The notes: generated by a model from the sequence alone, not told the origin. DNA of 64,000 nucleotides from Clostridia bacterium (GCA_017504625.1 JAFVQU010000020.1:186001-250000); one strand, 5' to 3'. Positions 53,632 through 62,965 are shown, counted from the first letter of the stretch. A program made the numbers and translations.

Positions 53632-53660
53632 TTGATTATTGATCAAAAATGTGATATAAT
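53632..53660 (+). promoter_or_regulatory. Promoter of the DUF624-like gene
   Basis: TTGATT (53632-53637), 17 bp, and TATAAT (53655-53660) with a TGTGA extended -10. Confidence 0.72.
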
Positions 53661-53733
53661 CAAGTGTATGAACGTACCTTACAAGCCATGAGCTTGATTA
53701 AAATAATGTTTTTGATTAAGAAGGATATTAAAA

Positions 53734-54690
53734 TTGGAAAACAAGATCAAGAAACCCAAATTTAAGCTTTTTGATATGAACCGCGACGGCAAAGGCGTTG
53801 AAAAAGGCGAGGATACTACCCCTAATCTGAAATTTTTCTTCAAGCAGCTTTGGAGAAAATTTTCAAAGATAATTTCGCTTAATATTCTCGCGATATTTCA
53901 GATAATTCCCTTGATCGTTATTGCGTATCTCTATTTTGCGGCTTCACCAACGACGCCTACCCAGTATTACCCCGAATATTCCGCGTTGTTTGGAATTGGC
54001 GAGGCGGCTACAACTGCAACCAATGTCGTTAATACCGGAGTGTTTTCGTTCCAGCTCGGTATTCCCACGTATAACACGTACGTATATTGGGTAATAGGCG
54101 CTATACTCGTAGTTTACGTGCTTACATACGGTTGGCAAAAGGTTGGAACCGTGTACGTAACCAGAGGGCTTGTAAGAGGTGATAGCGTATTTGTATTCTC
54201 CGACTATTTTTACGCCATCAAGAAAAACCTTAAGCAAGGCTTTATTCTCGGTATTATCGACTGCGTTATTATGATTACTCTCGGTCATAATATCCTGTAT
54301 TTCTATTCGTCTGCACCTACAATGATGAATAATATTATGTACGTGTTGACTCTTGCGCTGATAGTGATGTATATCATTTTCCGATTCTATATATACCTTA
54401 TGCTCGTAACCTTTAATATGAAGCTCGGTAAGATATTCAAGAACGCGCTCATATTTATGGTGCTTGGAATTAAGAGAAACATTATGGCGCTTATCGGTCT
54501 TGTCGTTCTCAGTGCAATAGCACTTGGAATGATATTCCTTTTCTTACCTATGGGACTGGGTGTAACTCTCGTTCTACCGCTTATATATTATCTCGGTGTA
54601 TGCTGCTTCATTTATACCTATGCGGCATATCCCGTAATAAAGAAATATATGATAGACCCCGTCGCTAAGTCTGACGAGGACGAAGAATAA
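53734..54690 (+). CDS. DUF624 (YesL-like) polytopic membrane protein
   Basis: The start is TTG, after AGAAGGATATT. The 318-residue product has a charged start (to about 30), then six or so TM helices (about 47-68, 128-150, 170-190, 200-225, 250-275, 280-300) with a GW/Y-rich loop, and a C-terminal acidic tail. The layout (FKQLWRKFSKIISLN, then KVGTVYVTRGLVRGDSVFVFSDYFYAIKKN) fits DUF624/YesL proteins, which often accompany sugar transport loci. Function unknown. It is monocistronic and ends at a hairpin. Confidence 0.72.
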   Translation: MENKIKKPKFKLFDMNRDGKGVEKGEDTTPNLKFFFKQLWRKFSKIISLNILAIFQIIPLIVIAYLYFAASPTTPTQYYPEYSALFGIGEAATTATNVVNTGVFSFQLGIPTYNTYVYWVIGAILVVYVLTYGWQKVGTVYVTRGLVRGDSVFVFSDYFYAIKKNLKQGFILGIIDCVIMITLGHNILYFYSSAPTMMNNIMYVLTLALIVMYIIFRFYIYLMLVTFNMKLGKIFKNALIFMVLGIKRNIMALIGLVVLSAIALGMIFLFLPMGLGVTLVLPLIYYLGVCCFIYTYAAYPVIKKYMIDPVAKSDEDEE

Positions 54691-57600
54691 AATTGAAACC
54701 GACAAGGAATACATCTTCCTTGTCGATTTTGGATATTGTCGCCTTTTTTTCGTCCATAATATCCTTGAATTTGTCGGTACTGTATTGATTAATTCTCTCA
54801 ACAAGCGCGTCGATCTCCTTCTGTGTGAAAGTCTTGGCGTCGGTCTCATAAGCGTCCCGCGCTATCTGTTGAGCAAGTGACCTATTTTCACTCTTTAATT
54901 TTGCCGTTTTAGATCTTGATTCATTAAGCTTTTTGTTTAATCTTTTGTTGCCTTCCTTATACGCCTCGTTGCTTCGCTTGGCGCTTTCAGCTTCTTTTTT
55001 ATAACTCTCTGCTACTGCTCGCTCAAAGTATACGTCGTTTCCTCTGTTCGCCTCATGCTCCGGCTTTGTCTTTAACGGATTGCTCTTTTTCGGCGCAAGA
55101 TCGCGCTTACCTATAACCTGCATCTTTTCCAAATTTGTGGGAGTTACATTTTTTTTCGCAGAACCTGTTGACAAATCCGATTTTTGTGGTATACTATTAT
55201 TAGAAGATGTCATGTCACTTCGGGGCGGCTCTGTCAAAGAGCTCATACCCTCAGACATGGCATTTTCTTTATATCTAAATGACGTAGGTGTCATTTTAAC
55301 AATGTCGTGTAATTCACAAATTCCTTTTTTTGTAAAGCCAATTACAACTTCTGCGTCGTACTGATTACCTGATACATCAATTAAAATTTTACCGCGAGCA
55401 AAATCAATAATATTATCCTTTCTTGGATGATTCAAGCCCTCGTTGATATAGTTTGTTGTGGCATAAATTATATCCTGCGGATGTTGTCCCACTCTCATCT
55501 TATCTAAAAATGCAGTCCTATCGTTATGTTCAATCCACGTTGTGTATTTGGAACTAGTGTATTCATTTGCAGTATCACTTATAAAATAAATGCTTTGTTT
55601 GTTTATTGGAACCTTTTTGAACCTTCTAATAGCAACCTTTACAGCATTTTTGATTTCGGTGTCATTTTTAAGACCTTTGGTAATATCGTCGTTTACTACG
55701 ACTACCAATCTATTATTTGTTGTTATACCTATGCTGTTATACAAGTCACTGCCTTCTACAAACACCACATCCTCCCGATCCACATCAGGTCGGGTGTTTT
55801 TTCGTTCTTCAGCTGTCATGTCCGCTCTGTTTGCTACGTCACGCGCTTCAATTTCACCGGCAGTGTTTCGGTATTGCTCATATGCTTCGCGCTCTGCCGT
55901 CTGCTCTTCTCGCATAGTCTCTTTTACCATTTCAATCACTTGTTTTTGGTAATTGTATAAAGCCAAGCCTTTGCGAGATTTCTCGGCAAGGAATTGCTCC
56001 TCAAGACTTTCAATAGTGTCTGGGTCTATCTCCATGTTCCATGCCTTTTCCCAAAGAGATTCGCTGTATTTATCAAAGCCTATCTCCTTGTATATGGCTT
56101 CAAGCTCTTGAGATACTTTTTTCTGCTCTTCTTTCAAGATATACAGTCGGTTTTTTAATTCGGGTGAAACTTCTTTTACATCCGCTCCTTCGGTGAACCC
56201 TTCCGTATACTGCACTGCGTGTTGTATTTCGTGTAACAATGTTTTTCTAACATCTTCGGCTTTAGGATTTATCTTGATTGAAAATAGAAGCGGATAGAAT
56301 GTACCGTTCTCCTTCATGCTCGAATCGAAAGACACTCTCACTCGTTTCAACTCCGGATAAGCTTCAAATAGAGCTTTATGCTTAACAAATTGATCAAGCC
56401 TATGTAAATTGATATCTTTGATATCCTGAGGCGTGTTTCTAAGCTCTTGCAGCTCCGAATCAGATATGGTGCCCTCGAGGAATTTCAATTCGATCTCCTT
56501 GTATCTCAAGTAGTCGGGATTGAATCCATTGCGCGAATATTCCATATCGCTATCATCAATCTCAAACCTCCACTCGCCGTCATAGCCCTTAAACCAGCCA
56601 GTCTCTTTACGCACAGTTTCGCTGTCAACACCATTTGCAAGCATTTCCTGTGCGGTAGCAAGTTTTAATTTATCTGCCGTTTCTGCTTTTTTGCCAGCAA
56701 ATGAATACTTCGCCGTCTTCGTCCCTTCGCTCTCACTCGTCACGTTCCCCTTGATCACCTCGTCGAACTTCAGAACAAGCTTCGTCATCTCATCGGCGGT
56801 TGCCTTGTCCTTATCCTTGAGGTAGCTGACGGATGCGCGGAGGAACCGGAAGATCTTCTTGATCATCGCGTCGTCCTTCGTCGCGTACTTCTTGAGGAAC
56901 TTCTCGTTATTGAGCCGCAAGCCGATAAGCTTCGCCACGACTTCGCTTTCAATAAGCGCCCCATGCTCCTTGGTCGCCATTCTCTCGGCGACCTTTTTTG
57001 TTACAGCGTCACCGGTGAGCCCTGCCTCCTCTGACTCAGCTGTGTAAATGCCCTTATAATGCTCGTTGTATTCTCCCTCGATCTCCGCGATCTTTTCCTT
57101 CTTCGCAGTCTTCAGCACGTAATCTGCAAGCTCACGGTAGCCCTTGCGGTTTTCAATATAGTGAACAACCTCGTGCGCGATCGTGCCCTTAACGGTTTCC
57201 TTGAAATCGGCATCCGAGTTTATAAGGATCAGCACCCTGCGATTCTCGCCCTCACCGATGTGAGTATAAAGACCGCCGTCAACAATGCCCTCGGCAAATC
57301 GAAGCTCAAGATCAGGCATCACCAGCCTGCCGTCGCGGCGGCGCATCGTCATAAGGTTAGCAACGCCCTTGAGAGTATTCTTGTCAACCTTGCCGTCTGC
57401 CGAGCGCAACATTTTAAACACAGACGTGCGCATGCTTGGAGGCAGGCTATCAAAGTCCTTAATATACTCGCGCGCCGTGTTAAGCTCCTTTGTTGTGGGC
57501 TGTGTTTTATTCTCCCACTCGATCAGCTTTTCCGCTCTCTTTACCGCTCTCTCGACTCTCTGTTTGTCGGTGAGTGCTTCCTTGGGCTTTCTTATAACGG

Positions 57601-58687
57601 GCTTGTCCGCCTCATTTTTTCTTTCTGCGCTCTTTCCTTCGGTTTTGCTCTCAACTGTCTTGTCGGCTTTTTCTTCGCTCTTCTGTGAAGGATTTGATGC
57701 AAGATCACGCTTTGAATTTTTTTTGCTTTTTGACTTGACAGTCGGCTTGTTTTGGTGTATACTATCAGTAGTGGACTTTGAGGTTGATCTGCGGTCTTGT
57801 GCCGTTCTTGCCTCACTGTCCACTATCTTTTTGCCTTGAATATTGACGACATCATAAAGAACCGCAGTTCCGCTCTTTGTTGTACCGACTATAATATCTG
57901 CCGAGTACCCATTATTACCAACCTTAAAGTCGACAACTCCGCGGGCAAATTCAACAAACGCGTCTTGCCTCTGATGCTTTTTTGCTTCTCCCACGTAATT
58001 CTTGGCAACTTGAAGTAACTCGTTAGCGTTCCCGAAAGCGTTAACCTTGTCTATAAATGCCGCGCTGTCCATATTATTTAATTTGACCGCGTCATTAGAA
58101 TATACCCATTCTTTAGCTGTCTTTGCGTTTATACCGATTTTCTGTCCTTTAACGTTTATAAAATCCGTGAACTTTGTGCGTACCATGTCAGCTAAGGTTT
58201 TTACAATTTGCTTCGGTGAATCGTTATTGCTTACAATAGACTCGTCTACGTCAACGTAATTGTTGCCCGACGAGTCTTTTTTTATTGAATATTTCGCTTC
58301 CTGGAGTGCTGATACACCGTCAGTTACGTCAGCACTCACCGCGCTCTGTTCTCCCTCTACTGCTTCCGCGCTCTCCTGCTGCATCTCACCCACAACGTCA
58401 CCGATCGCGCTCTCCTGCGCCTGATCAGCTTCAAGGCTTGAGATCGCGTCAGCGTAGTTTATAAACGTGGGGCTTGCAAACTGCATAATACCAAGCTGGG
58501 TAGCAATGCCGTCAGTATCGTTGGCAATATCGTCTGCTGTGTAATCGCGCGGACGATTCTTTTTGTCAATCGACTTATTTACGTACTCGGCAAGGGTTGC
58601 TCTGTTTTCTTCGCTTGAATTTTTAATATTCTCAGTCAATCCGTAGTGCGCCGATTGAATCTCCGCAAAGAACAGTGATGCCTTCAT
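54665..58687 (-). CDS. Fragment of a phage/ICE-type polyvalent protein with two HExxH and two LPD3-like domains
   Basis: The 1340-residue frame opens without a convincing ribosome site and the coding pattern continues upstream of the first ATG, so the true 5' end may be missing. Its last 26 bp overlap the end of the DUF624-like gene. From the N-terminus: a Gln/Glu-rich part, an LPD3-like domain (about 195-290), a Lys/Glu-rich low-complexity linker (300-370), a putative zincin (HEVVH at 505-509), a second zincin-like part (HEIQH at 819-823) followed by GEIEARDVANRADMT (LPD23-like), a second LPD3-like domain (about 1040-1185), then coiled coil. Such proteins ride on phages, plasmids and ICEs. 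This copy is probably a relic. Confidence 0.75.
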   Translation of the reverse strand: MKASLFFAEIQSAHYGLTENIKNSSEENRATLAEYVNKSIDKKNRPRDYTADDIANDTDGIATQLGIMQFASPTFINYADAISSLEADQAQESAIGDVVGEMQQESAEAVEGEQSAVSADVTDGVSALQEAKYSIKKDSSGNNYVDVDESIVSNNDSPKQIVKTLADMVRTKFTDFINVKGQKIGINAKTAKEWVYSNDAVKLNNMDSAAFIDKVNAFGNANELLQVAKNYVGEAKKHQRQDAFVEFARGVVDFKVGNNGYSADIIVGTTKSGTAVLYDVVNIQGKKIVDSEARTAQDRRSTSKSTTDSIHQNKPTVKSKSKKNSKRDLASNPSQKSEEKADKTVESKTEGKSAERKNEADKPVIRKPKEALTDKQRVERAVKRAEKLIEWENKTQPTTKELNTAREYIKDFDSLPPSMRTSVFKMLRSADGKVDKNTLKGVANLMTMRRRDGRLVMPDLELRFAEGIVDGGLYTHIGEGENRRVLILINSDADFKETVKGTIAHEVVHYIENRKGYRELADYVLKTAKKEKIAEIEGEYNEHYKGIYTAESEEAGLTGDAVTKKVAERMATKEHGALIESEVVAKLIGLRLNNEKFLKKYATKDDAMIKKIFRFLRASVSYLKDKDKATADEMTKLVLKFDEVIKGNVTSESEGTKTAKYSFAGKKAETADKLKLATAQEMLANGVDSETVRKETGWFKGYDGEWRFEIDDSDMEYSRNGFNPDYLRYKEIELKFLEGTISDSELQELRNTPQDIKDINLHRLDQFVKHKALFEAYPELKRVRVSFDSSMKENGTFYPLLFSIKINPKAEDVRKTLLHEIQHAVQYTEGFTEGADVKEVSPELKNRLYILKEEQKKVSQELEAIYKEIGFDKYSESLWEKAWNMEIDPDTIESLEEQFLAEKSRKGLALYNYQKQVIEMVKETMREEQTAEREAYEQYRNTAGEIEARDVANRADMTAEERKNTRPDVDREDVVFVEGSDLYNSIGITTNNRLVVVVNDDITKGLKNDTEIKNAVKVAIRRFKKVPINKQSIYFISDTANEYTSSKYTTWIEHNDRTAFLDKMRVGQHPQDIIYATTNYINEGLNHPRKDNIIDFARGKILIDVSGNQYDAEVVIGFTKKGICELHDIVKMTPTSFRYKENAMSEGMSSLTEPPRSDMTSSNNSIPQKSDLSTGSAKKNVTPTNLEKMQVIGKRDLAPKKSNPLKTKPEHEANRGNDVYFERAVAESYKKEAESAKRSNEAYKEGNKRLNKKLNESRSKTAKLKSENRSLAQQIARDAYETDAKTFTQKEIDALVERINQYSTDKFKDIMDEKKATISKIDKEDVFLVGFNFILRPRQT
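54696..54729 (+). terminator. Hairpin after the DUF624-like gene (left copy)
   Basis: CGACAAGGAA pairs with TTCCTTGTCG around a 6-nt loop, then ATTTT. It closely resembles the hairpin at 58763-58796 at the other end of the polyvalent fragment. Confidence 0.75.
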
Positions 58688-58762
58688 CTCGCCAAGTATC
58701 GTTTCCGCAGACGCGCTGGTCTGTTGTCCTTTTTCAACATGAATACCACACTTATAAAACGT

Positions 58763-58796
58763 AAAACCGACAAAGAAGTTCCTCCTTGTCGGTTTT
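58763..58796. terminator. Hairpin at the right end of the polyvalent fragment
   Basis: AAAACCGACAA pairs with TTGTCGGTTTT across a 12-nt loop. It ends the leftward deacetylase transcript and shares the AAACCGACAA...CCTTGTCG frame with the hairpin at 54696-54729. Confidence 0.8.
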
Positions 58797-59521
58797 TATT
58801 CAATACCTATAAGCTCACTTACAACAACGAACTTGTATCCTTTTTCAAGAAGAACGGGTATAAAAATCTTGATAGCCTCAACAGTTGGACTGTTGTGACC
58901 AATATAATCATGCATGAGGATTATATCTCCCGAGGCTATATTTGAGATAACATTTTCTGCAATTTTCTCGGGGGGCTCGTGTGCCCAATCACGAGTGTCT
59001 ATATCCCACATTATCACCTTATAATCAAGACTTCTGAGAACTGTGCGGACGTCTGCATCAATCATACCCTCGGGCGGGCGGAAAAGCTTGGTTTTATAGT
59101 CTGTGAGCCCATATATTGTTGATTCGCATTTCTCAACTTCATCTGTAAGCGTATAGGTGTTCAATCCTGATACGTGAGGATGTGAGTAGGTGTGGTTGCC
59201 TATTTCGTGTCCCTTTTTTATAACGTCTATGAGAGAATCGGGATAATTCTTGGCATTGACACCAACTACGAAAAAGGTTGCTTTTATATCATACTCTTCA
59301 AGCACGTCAAGGATTTGTCCCGTATAACGAGGATGAGGGCCGTCGTCAAATGTGAGTGCGATCTTCATATACGAGTTTTCGTTTTTATAATAAATATCGA
59401 CGTCACAATCCCCTTTTTTATCCGCACTGACGGTAAAAAACACGGCAGACGTTGTTGATGAAATAATAAGTGACATAACAAGAGATAATATTTTAATGTG
59501 TGTTTTATGAAATTTTTTCAT
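58796..59521 (-). CDS. Secreted polysaccharide deacetylase (NodB domain)
   Basis: The 241-residue protein has a signal peptide/anchor (to about 34) and a complete NodB domain: catalytic TFDDGPHP (57-64), metal-binding HTYSHPH near 109, RPPEG near 148, a WDIDTRDW segment near 174, and LMHDY near 203. It should de-N-acetylate a cell-wall glycan. The first codons overlap the end of the upstream deacetylase gene by 17 bp, so the two are coupled. Confidence 0.92.
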   Translation of the reverse strand: MKKFHKTHIKILSLVMSLIISSTTSAVFFTVSADKKGDCDVDIYYKNENSYMKIALTFDDGPHPRYTGQILDVLEEYDIKATFFVVGVNAKNYPDSLIDVIKKGHEIGNHTYSHPHVSGLNTYTLTDEVEKCESTIYGLTDYKTKLFRPPEGMIDADVRTVLRSLDYKVIMWDIDTRDWAHEPPEKIAENVISNIASGDIILMHDYIGHNSPTVEAIKIFIPVLLEKGYKFVVVSELIGIE

Positions 59522-60302
59522 TCGTTAATTCATCAAGAGTTCCAAACCTGAAGCCCTCGGCTTTAAGTGAACGTATAACATCACCGAGAATTTCAGCGTT
59601 CGTGGAGGACGTCGGATGCAGCAGCATTATCTCACCGTTATGAATGTTACTCAATATCTTGTTTTTGGCGTATTCGAAAGAGGGCTGCTTATCGTTTTCC
59701 CAATCCACGTATCCAAAGCTCCAGAAAATAGTTTTATATCCAAGATTGTTTACACATTCAAGACTATCCCTGTCAAATTTCCCTTCGGGCGGACGATAGT
59801 ATTTAGCCATATCGTACCCCGTCTGTTCATTGCAAAGGCTTTCAAGTTTTTCAAGCTCCGTCTTTATTTCGCTTGAGCTTTTGTTTACCATAGCGCAGTG
59901 CGAATAAGTGTGATTGCAAACGAGGTGTCCATCCTCAAACATCCGCTTAACTAATTCGGGATTTTTTTGAACGAGGTTGCCTAAAATAAAGAAAGCACCT
60001 GTAACCTTTTCTTCCTTCATGACGTCAAGTATTTTTTCAACGTTGCCGTTTTCATAACCCGCGTCAAAGGTAAGATATATGACCTTGTCATCGCAATCGT
60101 CACCGTGGTTTTTATCAATATAGTAGCCTCCGAAATCCTCTATAAAGGAAAGAGTATTATCTATGATTGGTTGCTTGTGATCTTTTCTGTGAACGCAGTA
60201 CCAGTTTACAGCGCCGTCTGCATATACGTTTATTATTAAAAGACATACGGTAAGAGCAAGACAAATAATTGAGGATATCGTTTTATAAAGTTTTCGTTTC
60301 AT
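59505..60302 (-). CDS. pdaA: PdaA-type delta-lactam polysaccharide deacetylase
   Basis: The ATG at 60302 follows AGGAAGGGAG. The 265-residue product has a signal peptide (to about 29), then the PdaA-type start with NWYCVHRKDHKQP, and the NodB motifs: TFDAGYENG (second Asp replaced, a PdaA trait), HTYSHCAM near 130, YRPPEGKFDRDSL near 164, and MLLHPTSS near 227. PdaA removes N-acetyl from MurNAc on the way to muramic-delta-lactam, a spore cortex mark. Fits the sporulation genes elsewhere in the window. Confidence 0.88.
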   Translation of the reverse strand: MKRKLYKTISSIICLALTVCLLIINVYADGAVNWYCVHRKDHKQPIIDNTLSFIEDFGGYYIDKNHGDDCDDKVIYLTFDAGYENGNVEKILDVMKEEKVTGAFFILGNLVQKNPELVKRMFEDGHLVCNHTYSHCAMVNKSSSEIKTELEKLESLCNEQTGYDMAKYYRPPEGKFDRDSLECVNNLGYKTIFWSFGYVDWENDKQPSFEYAKNKILSNIHNGEIMLLHPTSSTNAEILGDVIRSLKAEGFRFGTLDELTNEKIS

Positions 60303-60393
60303 TGCTTCATCTCCCTTCCTCAATATTGTTTGCAGTTTTTTATCACTTAATTGAGTAAAAAAATTCTATTGCGAAAAAATAAAGTAAAAAGTA

Positions 60394-60423
60394 TTGACAA
60401 GAAAGCGTTTGGTGTGTTATAAT
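60394..60423 (+). promoter_or_regulatory. Promoter of the trpS T-box transcript
   Basis: A perfect TTGACA (60394-60399), 18 bp and a perfect TATAAT (60418-60423). Confidence 0.88.
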
Positions 60424-60429
60424 CCACGT

Positions 60430-60716
60430 ATAATATAAAACCTATGAGAAAGAATAGTAGACCTTTTCCCTTTTCTTCAGAGAATCGCGGGTGGTGTGAT
60501 CGCGGTGAAAAAATCAGGTTGAATGGACTTTTGAGGGCAAACGGAAATTGCAAAAAGCAAGAGTATGGGCGACGGAGTAGGCTCTCCGTAATAAAAACAG
60601 TATATTTGATCGTCAAGTATAATGAGAGGACGGTAAAACCGTCAAGCAGGGTGGCACCGCGGGAATTTTTTACCTGTCCCGGCAAAGTGATTTGTCAGGG
60701 GCGGGTTTTTTGTTTC
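60430..60716 (+). promoter_or_regulatory. T-box riboswitch leader for trpS
   Basis: A Stem I region is followed by GAATGGAC, which places TGG (60524-60526) as the Trp specifier codon. The T-box core GGGTGGCACCGCGG is at about 60648-60661. A terminator follows: an ACCTGTCCC arm pairs with GGGGCGGGT and runs into six T (about 60670-60711). The coding start is 42 bp later. Uncharged tRNA-Trp should stabilise the antiterminator. Confidence 0.94.
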
Positions 60717-60757
60717 TTGTCCCGAAAAAAGTAATTAATTCAAGGAGGACATACATT

Positions 60758-61759
60758 ATGTTCAATGGTCAGAAGGTATCGTTTTCAGGCATTCAGCCCA
60801 GCGGCAATCTTACGATAGGAAACTATCTTGGTGCGCTTAAGAATTTTTCGTCGTATAGTGAGCAGTATAAGTGCTTTTACTGTGTAGTTGACTCTCACGC
60901 AATAACCGTTCGTCAGGTTCCCGCGGAGCTTCGCCGCCGCACCTATGAAACGCTTGCGCTTTACATGGCAGCGGGACTTGATCCCGAGAAGAACACCCTT
61001 TACGTTCAGTCACATGTTCACGAGCACGCAGAGCTTGCATGGATCCTCAATTGCTTTACCATGTTTGGTGAGCTTTCCAGAATGACGCAGTTCAAGGATA
61101 AGTCGGCAAAGCACGCAGACAATATAAACGCAGGACTTTTCACTTACCCTGTGCTTATGGCATCGGATATTCTGCTCTATCAGACTGACGTAGTTCCCGT
61201 CGGTGTAGATCAGAAGCAGCACGTTGAGCTTTGCCGTGATATCGCGGAGCGTGTCAATCAGATATATCCTGATATGTTCACTATTCCCGAGCCTATAATT
61301 TCAACGACAGGCAGAAAGATAATGTCGCTTGCCGATCCCATGAAAAAGATGAGTAAGTCCGATGAGAACACCAACGCGGTGGTTTACATTCTTGACGACA
61401 AGGATACCATCATTCGTAAGTTCAAGAGAGCGGTTACTGATTCCGATATGGAGATCAGATACGCTGAGGGTAAGGACGGTATAAACAACCTCATCAATAT
61501 TTATGCTTGCTTCACCGGTAAATCCAACGAGGAGATCGAGCGCGAATTTGCCGGTAAAGGCTACGGCGACTTTAAAATGGCGGTAGGTGAGGTTTGTGCC
61601 GATGCTCTTGCTCCCGTTCAGGCAAGATTTAACGAGATTCTTGATGACAAGACGGCACTTGAGGTGCAGATGAAGAAGGGCGCGGAGGAAGCCTCCTACG
61701 TAGCAAGAAGAACCCTCTCAAAATTGCAGAAAAAGCTTGGATTTGTTCAGGTAAGATAA
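60758..61759 (+). CDS. trpS: Tryptophanyl-tRNA synthetase
   Basis: The ATG at 60758 follows AAGGAGGAC. The 333-residue class I enzyme has the HIGH-like motif PSGNLTIGNYLGAL near residue 11 (TIGN), the KMSKS motif in MKKMSKSDE near 199, and the adenylate-site GVDQKQH near 148. Full length for bacterial TrpRS. Controlled by the T-box just upstream. Confidence 0.98.
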   Translation: MFNGQKVSFSGIQPSGNLTIGNYLGALKNFSSYSEQYKCFYCVVDSHAITVRQVPAELRRRTYETLALYMAAGLDPEKNTLYVQSHVHEHAELAWILNCFTMFGELSRMTQFKDKSAKHADNINAGLFTYPVLMASDILLYQTDVVPVGVDQKQHVELCRDIAERVNQIYPDMFTIPEPIISTTGRKIMSLADPMKKMSKSDENTNAVVYILDDKDTIIRKFKRAVTDSDMEIRYAEGKDGINNLINIYACFTGKSNEEIEREFAGKGYGDFKMAVGEVCADALAPVQARFNEILDDKTALEVQMKKGAEEASYVARRTLSKLQKKLGFVQVR

Positions 61760-61831
61760 TTCTATCAATAATTTGTCTATTTTCAATAAATTTGCATTTG
61801 AAAGTTTATGCATGTTTTCTTGAGAACATCA

Positions 61832-61882
61832 TTGACAATCATATGACCGTGTGATATAATTAATTATACAGTCATATGATTG
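61832..61882 (+). promoter_or_regulatory. Promoter of the second SPFH gene with two palindromic operators
   Basis: TTGACA (61832-61837), 17 bp, TATAAT (61855-61860). Operator 1, CAATCATATGACCG (61836-61849), lies in the spacer; operator 2, CAGTCATATGATTG (61869-61882), lies just downstream. Together they form a 13-bp perfect inverted repeat around the -10 box. Confidence 0.87.
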
Positions 61883-61919
61883 TTATATTTTTATTGTCAT
61901 ACTAAGGAGGATCAATTTT

Positions 61920-62897
61920 ATGGCATGGGTTATTTTTTCAATCATTACGGTTGTAATCGCGTGGGCATTGCTTGGTATTACTAAATCGGGATGGAAAATG
62001 AACAGTAAGCAGTTTGTTGCCTTTTTTGGATTTCTGTTTATTGCTTTTGGCGTCGTTACGTCAGTACCTACCGGACATACCGGTATACTTACTACCTTTG
62101 GAAAGGTTGAAGACGTAACACTTGAGGCGGGTGTTCAATTTAAAGCTCCCTGGCAGGAAATTGTGTGCATGGACAACCGCACACAAAAAGGAACTGTTGA
62201 AATGAAGGGCTTTTCAAAGGATATTCAAGAGGTCTCGATAAAATATTCTATAAACTACCAGATAAACAAAAATAATGCACAGAATATTTATAAGAGCATA
62301 GGTATTGATTATTACGACAGAGTCATGTCTCCCAGAATTCAGGAAACTGTTAAAAACGTAATAGCAAACTATGATGCAGAGCAGCTTATCAATTCCCGTG
62401 ATACTCTTTCAAGCGAAATAACTACTCTTTTAAAAGCGGAGCTTGCCGTGTATAACATTGACGTTGTAAGTACAGCTATTGAGGATCTTGACTTCTCAGA
62501 CGCTTTTACAAATGCCGTTGAGGATAAGGCGGTAGCTGCACAGGCGCTTCTTAAAGCTAAGACAGAGCAGGAACAAAAGACCATGGAGGAAGAGCAGGCG
62601 GCAGAGCGTCAGAAGATCCAGGCGGAAGCAAGTGCAGCAGTTGCCAAAATTGAGGCTGAAGCTGATGCTGAGGTTTTGAAGATCCAGGCTGACGCCGCAG
62701 AGTACGCGGGACAGCGAGATGCGGCAATCAACGAGGCACTTGCAAAGTCCTTGACCGATATACTTATTCAGTATTATGAAATTCAGCAGTGGGACGGTAA
62801 GCTTCCCGAGACCTTCATAGCGGGTAGCGAGGGTTCTGTTCTTCCCATTATTGGAAATCTCCCTACTGAAAGCTCAAGCACAGAGAGTGCAGAATAA
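61920..62897 (+). CDS. Prohibitin-like SPFH domain protein
   Basis: The start follows AAGGAGGATC. The 325-residue protein has two hydrophobic segments at the start (residues 3-19 and 32-50), then an SPFH/prohibitin domain (PTGHTGILTTFGKVED near 52, YDRVMSPRIQETVKNVIANYDAEQLI near 129), a long Gln/Glu/Ala-rich coiled coil (about 200-265) and a Ser-rich tail. It is a scaffold-type membrane protein. Its promoter shares the operator with the nfeD-SPFH pair. Confidence 0.9.
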   Translation: MAWVIFSIITVVIAWALLGITKSGWKMNSKQFVAFFGFLFIAFGVVTSVPTGHTGILTTFGKVEDVTLEAGVQFKAPWQEIVCMDNRTQKGTVEMKGFSKDIQEVSIKYSINYQINKNNAQNIYKSIGIDYYDRVMSPRIQETVKNVIANYDAEQLINSRDTLSSEITTLLKAELAVYNIDVVSTAIEDLDFSDAFTNAVEDKAVAAQALLKAKTEQEQKTMEEEQAAERQKIQAEASAAVAKIEAEADAEVLKIQADAAEYAGQRDAAINEALAKSLTDILIQYYEIQQWDGKLPETFIAGSEGSVLPIIGNLPTESSSTESAE

Positions 62898-62930
62898 AAT
62901 AGAATATTAAATTTGTCAAAATTAAATGAT

Positions 62931-62965
62931 AAAGGTTCACCGATTTTTCGGTGAGCCTTTATTTT
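62931..62965. terminator. Bidirectional terminator between the SPFH and SGNH genes
   Basis: AAAGGTTCACCG pairs with CGGTGAGCCTTT around a 6-nt loop (one mismatch) and is followed by ATTTTA; convergent genes on both sides. Confidence 0.85.

Noticed and set aside
54574-54849. A minus-strand frame of 91 codons at the end of the DUF624-like gene
   Set aside because: It overlaps two better-supported genes, has no ribosome site and no recognisable domain.
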